In this document: piece after piece, positions 61,723-64,000 of the stretch
Layout of the letters: each line of letters begins with the position of its first letter
Numbering within the stretch: position 1 is the first letter of the stretch
NCBI RefSeq assembly: GCF_039023475.1
Contig: NZ_JBCHVB010000001.1
Coordinates: 1-64,000, forward strand
Direction: 5' to 3'
DNA: 64,000 nt
From: Erwinia sp039023475
GTDB lineage: Bacteria; Pseudomonadota; Gammaproteobacteria; Enterobacterales; Enterobacteriaceae
The notes under the pieces: model-generated
Databases searched by the model: none
Seen by the model: the letters and a program-made list of their open reading frames with translations, nothing else
Told to the model about the DNA's origin: nothing
Position numbers and translations under genes: made by a program

Positions 61723-61749
61723 AAAAAGGCGATCTCAGATCGCCTTTTT
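61723..61749 (+). terminator. Terminator after otsA
   Basis: AAAAAGGCGATC-TCA-GATCGCCTTTTT, a symmetrical stem with T run. Confidence 0.9.
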
Positions 61750-62295
61750 TTATGGGCCCGGCTGAGCCAGGTGAAGGGGATAACGGCGAAATGAGGACCA
61801 TTTTAAAAGAAAAAACAGAAAATAGGCTTTTTAACTAAAGAATTAGCCCCGGATGCCGATACCATACCAGCGAACCTGAAACACCATTCCAAACATTCAT
61901 ATCCTTAATGTACCCTCTGTTACAACTCCTTGCAGACCATAAACACAAGCCCGGCGCGCTTTACAAAACATTATCACTCATCAATCAAATGTTGCGCTCT
62001 GTCACATTTATGTCTTCATCTACCTACTCAACTGTCACCTTTAGTGATTATTTAATGTGCGTGTAAAGCGCAGTCAATCAGTTTATTGTTCTGCATTTTA
62101 ATAAATAACTAGCATTAAATAACAACTAAGATCCGGATCACGTTTCTATGCCGTGGAAAGCTCCTAAAAAGAATCATTTTCATTTGTAAAAGTGGGCTAC
62201 CAGGCGAAATTTAACAAATTGGCCCTGTTTTGGTTACTTAGTGTGCTAATCAACAGTATTCCTGAAGGTTTATTTTAGCAAAAATCGCCAAAAAG

Positions 62296-62311
62296 TGTGA
62301 TCTGGATCACA
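62296..62311. promoter_or_regulatory. CRP site of flhDC
   Basis: TGTGATCTGGATCACA is a perfect TGTGA-N6-TCACA CRP operator. Its centre is about 72 bases before the predicted start site, as in E. coli flhDC, where cAMP-CRP activates motility. Confidence 0.88.
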
Positions 62312-62339
62312 CTTTATCTAAAATTAAGGGTGGTCCACG

Positions 62340-62368
62340 TTGTATGTCTAAATCAGAGCGGATAGAGT
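62340..62368 (+). promoter_or_regulatory. flhDC promoter (predicted)
   Basis: TTGTAT (62340-62345), a 17-base spacer and TAGAGT (62363-62368) predict a start near 62375. The hexamers are moderate; the call is supported by correct spacing to both the CRP site and the RcsAB-like box. Confidence 0.55.
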
Positions 62369-62378
62369 TGCCTTGTTT

Positions 62379-62392
62379 TCGGAATAGTCTTA
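62379..62392. promoter_or_regulatory. RcsAB-like box of flhDC
   Basis: TCGGAATAGTCTTA (reverse TAAGACTATTCCGA) matches the RcsAB consensus TAAGAATATTCCTA at 12 of 14 positions and sits at about +4, where E. coli flhDC has its RcsAB box used for repression. Confidence 0.75.
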
Positions 62393-62632
62393 AAACAGAC
62401 GCAGAAAACGACAGGAAGGGAGGTCAGGGAAGAGATGAAAAACTCAGGAGCAGCACCTGGCAAAATGGGTTAATGACCACTTTCTGTATGACGCCTTAAG
62501 GCAGCTTACAGCTTCGCAAACGTTTGGCTTCTGCCACTGAATTTTTTGCCATCTTTAGCTTTACCAAGCAGCAACCAAGGTAGCGGCGTTGTCCGCAAAC
62601 GTTTATGTAGTGTCAGTCAGGACGGAACAAAA

Positions 62633-62986
62633 ATGGGTACAACAGAATTACTCAAACATATTTACGATATCAACTTGTCATATTTGCTGCTCGCACAACG
62701 CCTTATTAACCAGGAAAAAGCCTCGGCGATGTTCCGTCTGGGTATTGATGAAGCGATGGCCGATGTACTGGCTCAGCTGACGCTGCCAGAAATGGTTAAG
62801 CTCGCCGAAACGAACCAGTTAATTTGTCAGTTCCGTTTTAACGACCACACTACTATTAACCGCCTGACTCAGGAATCTCGCGTGGACGATCTTCAGCAAA
62901 TCCACACGGGCATCTTGTTATCCAGCCGTTTACTGCGCAATGCGTCAGCGAAAGAAGATGAGCTGCCGAAAAAGAGGGCGAGTTAA
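62633..62986 (+). CDS. flhD: Flagellar master regulator FlhD
   Basis: A 117-residue subunit of the FlhD4C2 activator of class II flagellar genes. ELLKHIYDINLSYLLLAQRL, KASAMFRLGIDEAMADVLAQ and ESRVDDLQQIHTGILLSSRL are nearly as in E. coli (116-119 residues). ATG 62633 aligns with homologues; the open frame starts earlier at 62546 but is leader. Its stop overlaps the flhC start (TAATG). Confidence 0.96.
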   Translation: MGTTELLKHIYDINLSYLLLAQRLINQEKASAMFRLGIDEAMADVLAQLTLPEMVKLAETNQLICQFRFNDHTTINRLTQESRVDDLQQIHTGILLSSRLLRNASAKEDELPKKRAS

Positions 62987-63564
62987 TGAGTGATAAAAGT
63001 ATTGTGCAGGAAGCGCGTGATATTCAGCTGGCGATGGAATTAATCACCCTGGGCGCACGTCTGCAAATGTTAGAAAGCGAAACGCAGCTCAGCCGCGGTC
63101 GTTTAATTAAGTTATATAAAGAGCTGCGCGGCAGCCCGCCGCCAAAAGGGATGCTCCCTTTCTCTACGGACTGGTTTATGACCTGGGAGCAGAATATTCA
63201 CTCTTCCATGTTCTGTAACGCCTGGCAGTTTTTACTCAAAAGCGGGTTGAGCAAAGGCGTGGAGGCTGTGATTAAGGCCTACCGGCTCTACCTCGAGCAG
63301 TGCCCGCAACAGGACGAAGGCCCACTATTAGCGCTGACGCGCGCCTGGACCTTAGTCCGGTTTGTTGAGAGCGGAATGCTCGAACTGTCCGACTGTAAAT
63401 GCTGCGGCGGCAGCTTCATTAACCATGCGCACCAGCCTGTTGGCAGCTTTGTTTGCAGCCTGTGCCAGCCCCCTTCGCGGGCAGTAAAAAGACGTAAACT
63501 TTCGGTAGAATCTGCCGATAACATTTCACAACTGCTGGATGAACCTGTCAAACAAGCTGTTTAA
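62986..63564 (+). CDS. flhC: Flagellar master regulator FlhC
   Basis: A 192-residue DNA-binding zinc protein, partner of FlhD (E. coli FlhC 192). The zinc cysteines are in DCKCCGGSFINHAH and GSFVCSLCQPPSRA. ELITLGARLQMLESETQLSR is the conserved N-terminal helix. It is translationally coupled to flhD and followed by a terminator and motA. Confidence 0.97.
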   Translation: MSDKSIVQEARDIQLAMELITLGARLQMLESETQLSRGRLIKLYKELRGSPPPKGMLPFSTDWFMTWEQNIHSSMFCNAWQFLLKSGLSKGVEAVIKAYRLYLEQCPQQDEGPLLALTRAWTLVRFVESGMLELSDCKCCGGSFINHAHQPVGSFVCSLCQPPSRAVKRRKLSVESADNISQLLDEPVKQAV

Positions 63565-63591
63565 CAGAAGATCCCCATGTGGAATGAATCC

Positions 63592-63623
63592 AGCAGCGGT
63601 TATTTAACCGCTGCTTTTTTTTT
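63592..63623 (+). terminator. Terminator after flhC
   Basis: AGCAGCGGTT pairs with AACCGCTGCT, followed by nine T residues. It separates flhDC from motA. Confidence 0.88.
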
Positions 63624-63698
63624 GCCTGAGGCTGAATGAAAGGGCCTGGCGCAGTCAGGAATCATCCACCCACTCGTCACCAGACGTAAGGATTGAAT

Positions 63699-64000
63699 GT
63701 GTTAATTATTATAGGGTATATCCTGGTTACCGCGTCGGTGTTGGGCGGTTATGCCATGGTTGGCGGTCACCTCGGCGCGCTTTATCAACCTTCTGAACTG
63801 CTGATAATAGGCGGTGCAGGTATTGGCGCGTTTATCGTCGGTAATAATGGCAAGTCGATTAAAGCGACGCTTAAAGCCTTTCCGCTACTGATGCGCGGCT
63901 CAAAATATAATAAAGCCGTCTATATGGATCTGATGGCGCTGCTCTACCGTCTGATGGCGAAATCCCGTCAGCAGGGGATGCTGTCGCTGGAGCAGGATAT
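63699..64000 (+). CDS. motA: Flagellar stator protein MotA (partial, runs off window)
   Basis: The first 100 residues of MotA, the proton-channel stator subunit. LIIIGYILVTASVLGGYAMV is the first helix, GALYQPSELLIIGGAGIGAF the second, followed by IVGNNGKSIKATLKAFPLLM and the cytoplasmic YMDLMALLYRLMAKSRQQGM. GTG 63699 follows AAGGA at eight bases. The gene continues beyond the window and motB would be expected next. Confidence 0.95.
   Translation, partial: MLIIIGYILVTASVLGGYAMVGGHLGALYQPSELLIIGGAGIGAFIVGNNGKSIKATLKAFPLLMRGSKYNKAVYMDLMALLYRLMAKSRQQGMLSLEQD

Larger units (their letters stand above)
61757..62632. other. Long flhDC upstream region and leader
   Basis: About 875 bases before flhD. 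The left half (61800-62280) is AT-rich with no recognised gene. The right part contains the CRP site, promoter and RcsAB-like box listed separately, then a leader of about 257 bases to the flhD ATG. Confidence 0.6.

Overview
The window looks like the chromosome of an enteric gamma-proteobacterium, most likely Erwiniaceae (Erwinia or Pantoea type). Many genes match E. coli orthologues in sequence and length (ghrA, ycdX, ycdY, aldB, hemB, yciF, yciE, ycgZ, cspA, otsBA, flhDC, motA). They are mixed with genes typical of plant- or environment-associated relatives. This placement is an inference from protein similarity recalled from memory; no search was run.

Layout. 0-4.1 kb: POT-like transporter, then ghrA-ycdX-ycdY. 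4.2-4.75 kb: an SOS-controlled type I toxin locus resembling tisB/istR. It has a LexA box, a 33-aa hydrophobic peptide and a divergent small RNA with a target-matching 5' end. 4.85-21.4 kb: housekeeping and metabolic genes (CoA-transferase, DMT transporter, aldB, a GGDEF-EAL protein, Na+/H+ antiporter, hemB, CtaG/DUF2243 pair, ROK kinase, TetR/MFS pair). 21.4-38.9 kb: an accessory region with umuC debris, an isolated umuD, IS3-family fragments, an RND efflux cassette bracketed by Tn3-like ends, decayed metabolic genes, a umuD'-like/umuC pair with a CPBP protease, and SDR/AraC genes. 38.9-44.9 kb: a 2002-aa autotransporter. 45-55 kb: general-stress genes (yghA-like SDR, ADH, yciG-yciF-yciE-katN, four YmgB/YcgZ-type small proteins, a cysteine-rich copper-storage-like protein, an MBL hydrolase, a second yciG). 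55.5-64 kb: cspA with its long leader, azlCD plus regulator, an HD-GYP protein, otsBA, and flhDC-motA running off the right edge.

How the parts connect. Three near-consensus LexA boxes (4545, 22562, 34149) put the TisB-like toxin, a UmuD and a UmuC under probable SOS control. Neither UmuD-type protein keeps the Ser-Lys catalytic dyad. One is full length with Ala in place of Ser60. The other begins where UmuD' would begin and has Tyr and Arg at the dyad positions. Pol V activation here may therefore not depend on RecA-stimulated self-cleavage, unless another umuD exists elsewhere in the genome.

A second theme is the stress/motility switch. YcgZ-type connector proteins (which act through RcsB in E. 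coli) lie about 10 kb from flhDC. The flhDC leader carries a CRP site near -72 and an RcsAB-like box near +4, the same geometry as in E. coli. c-di-GMP turnover proteins (GGDEF-EAL and HD-GYP) flank this theme.
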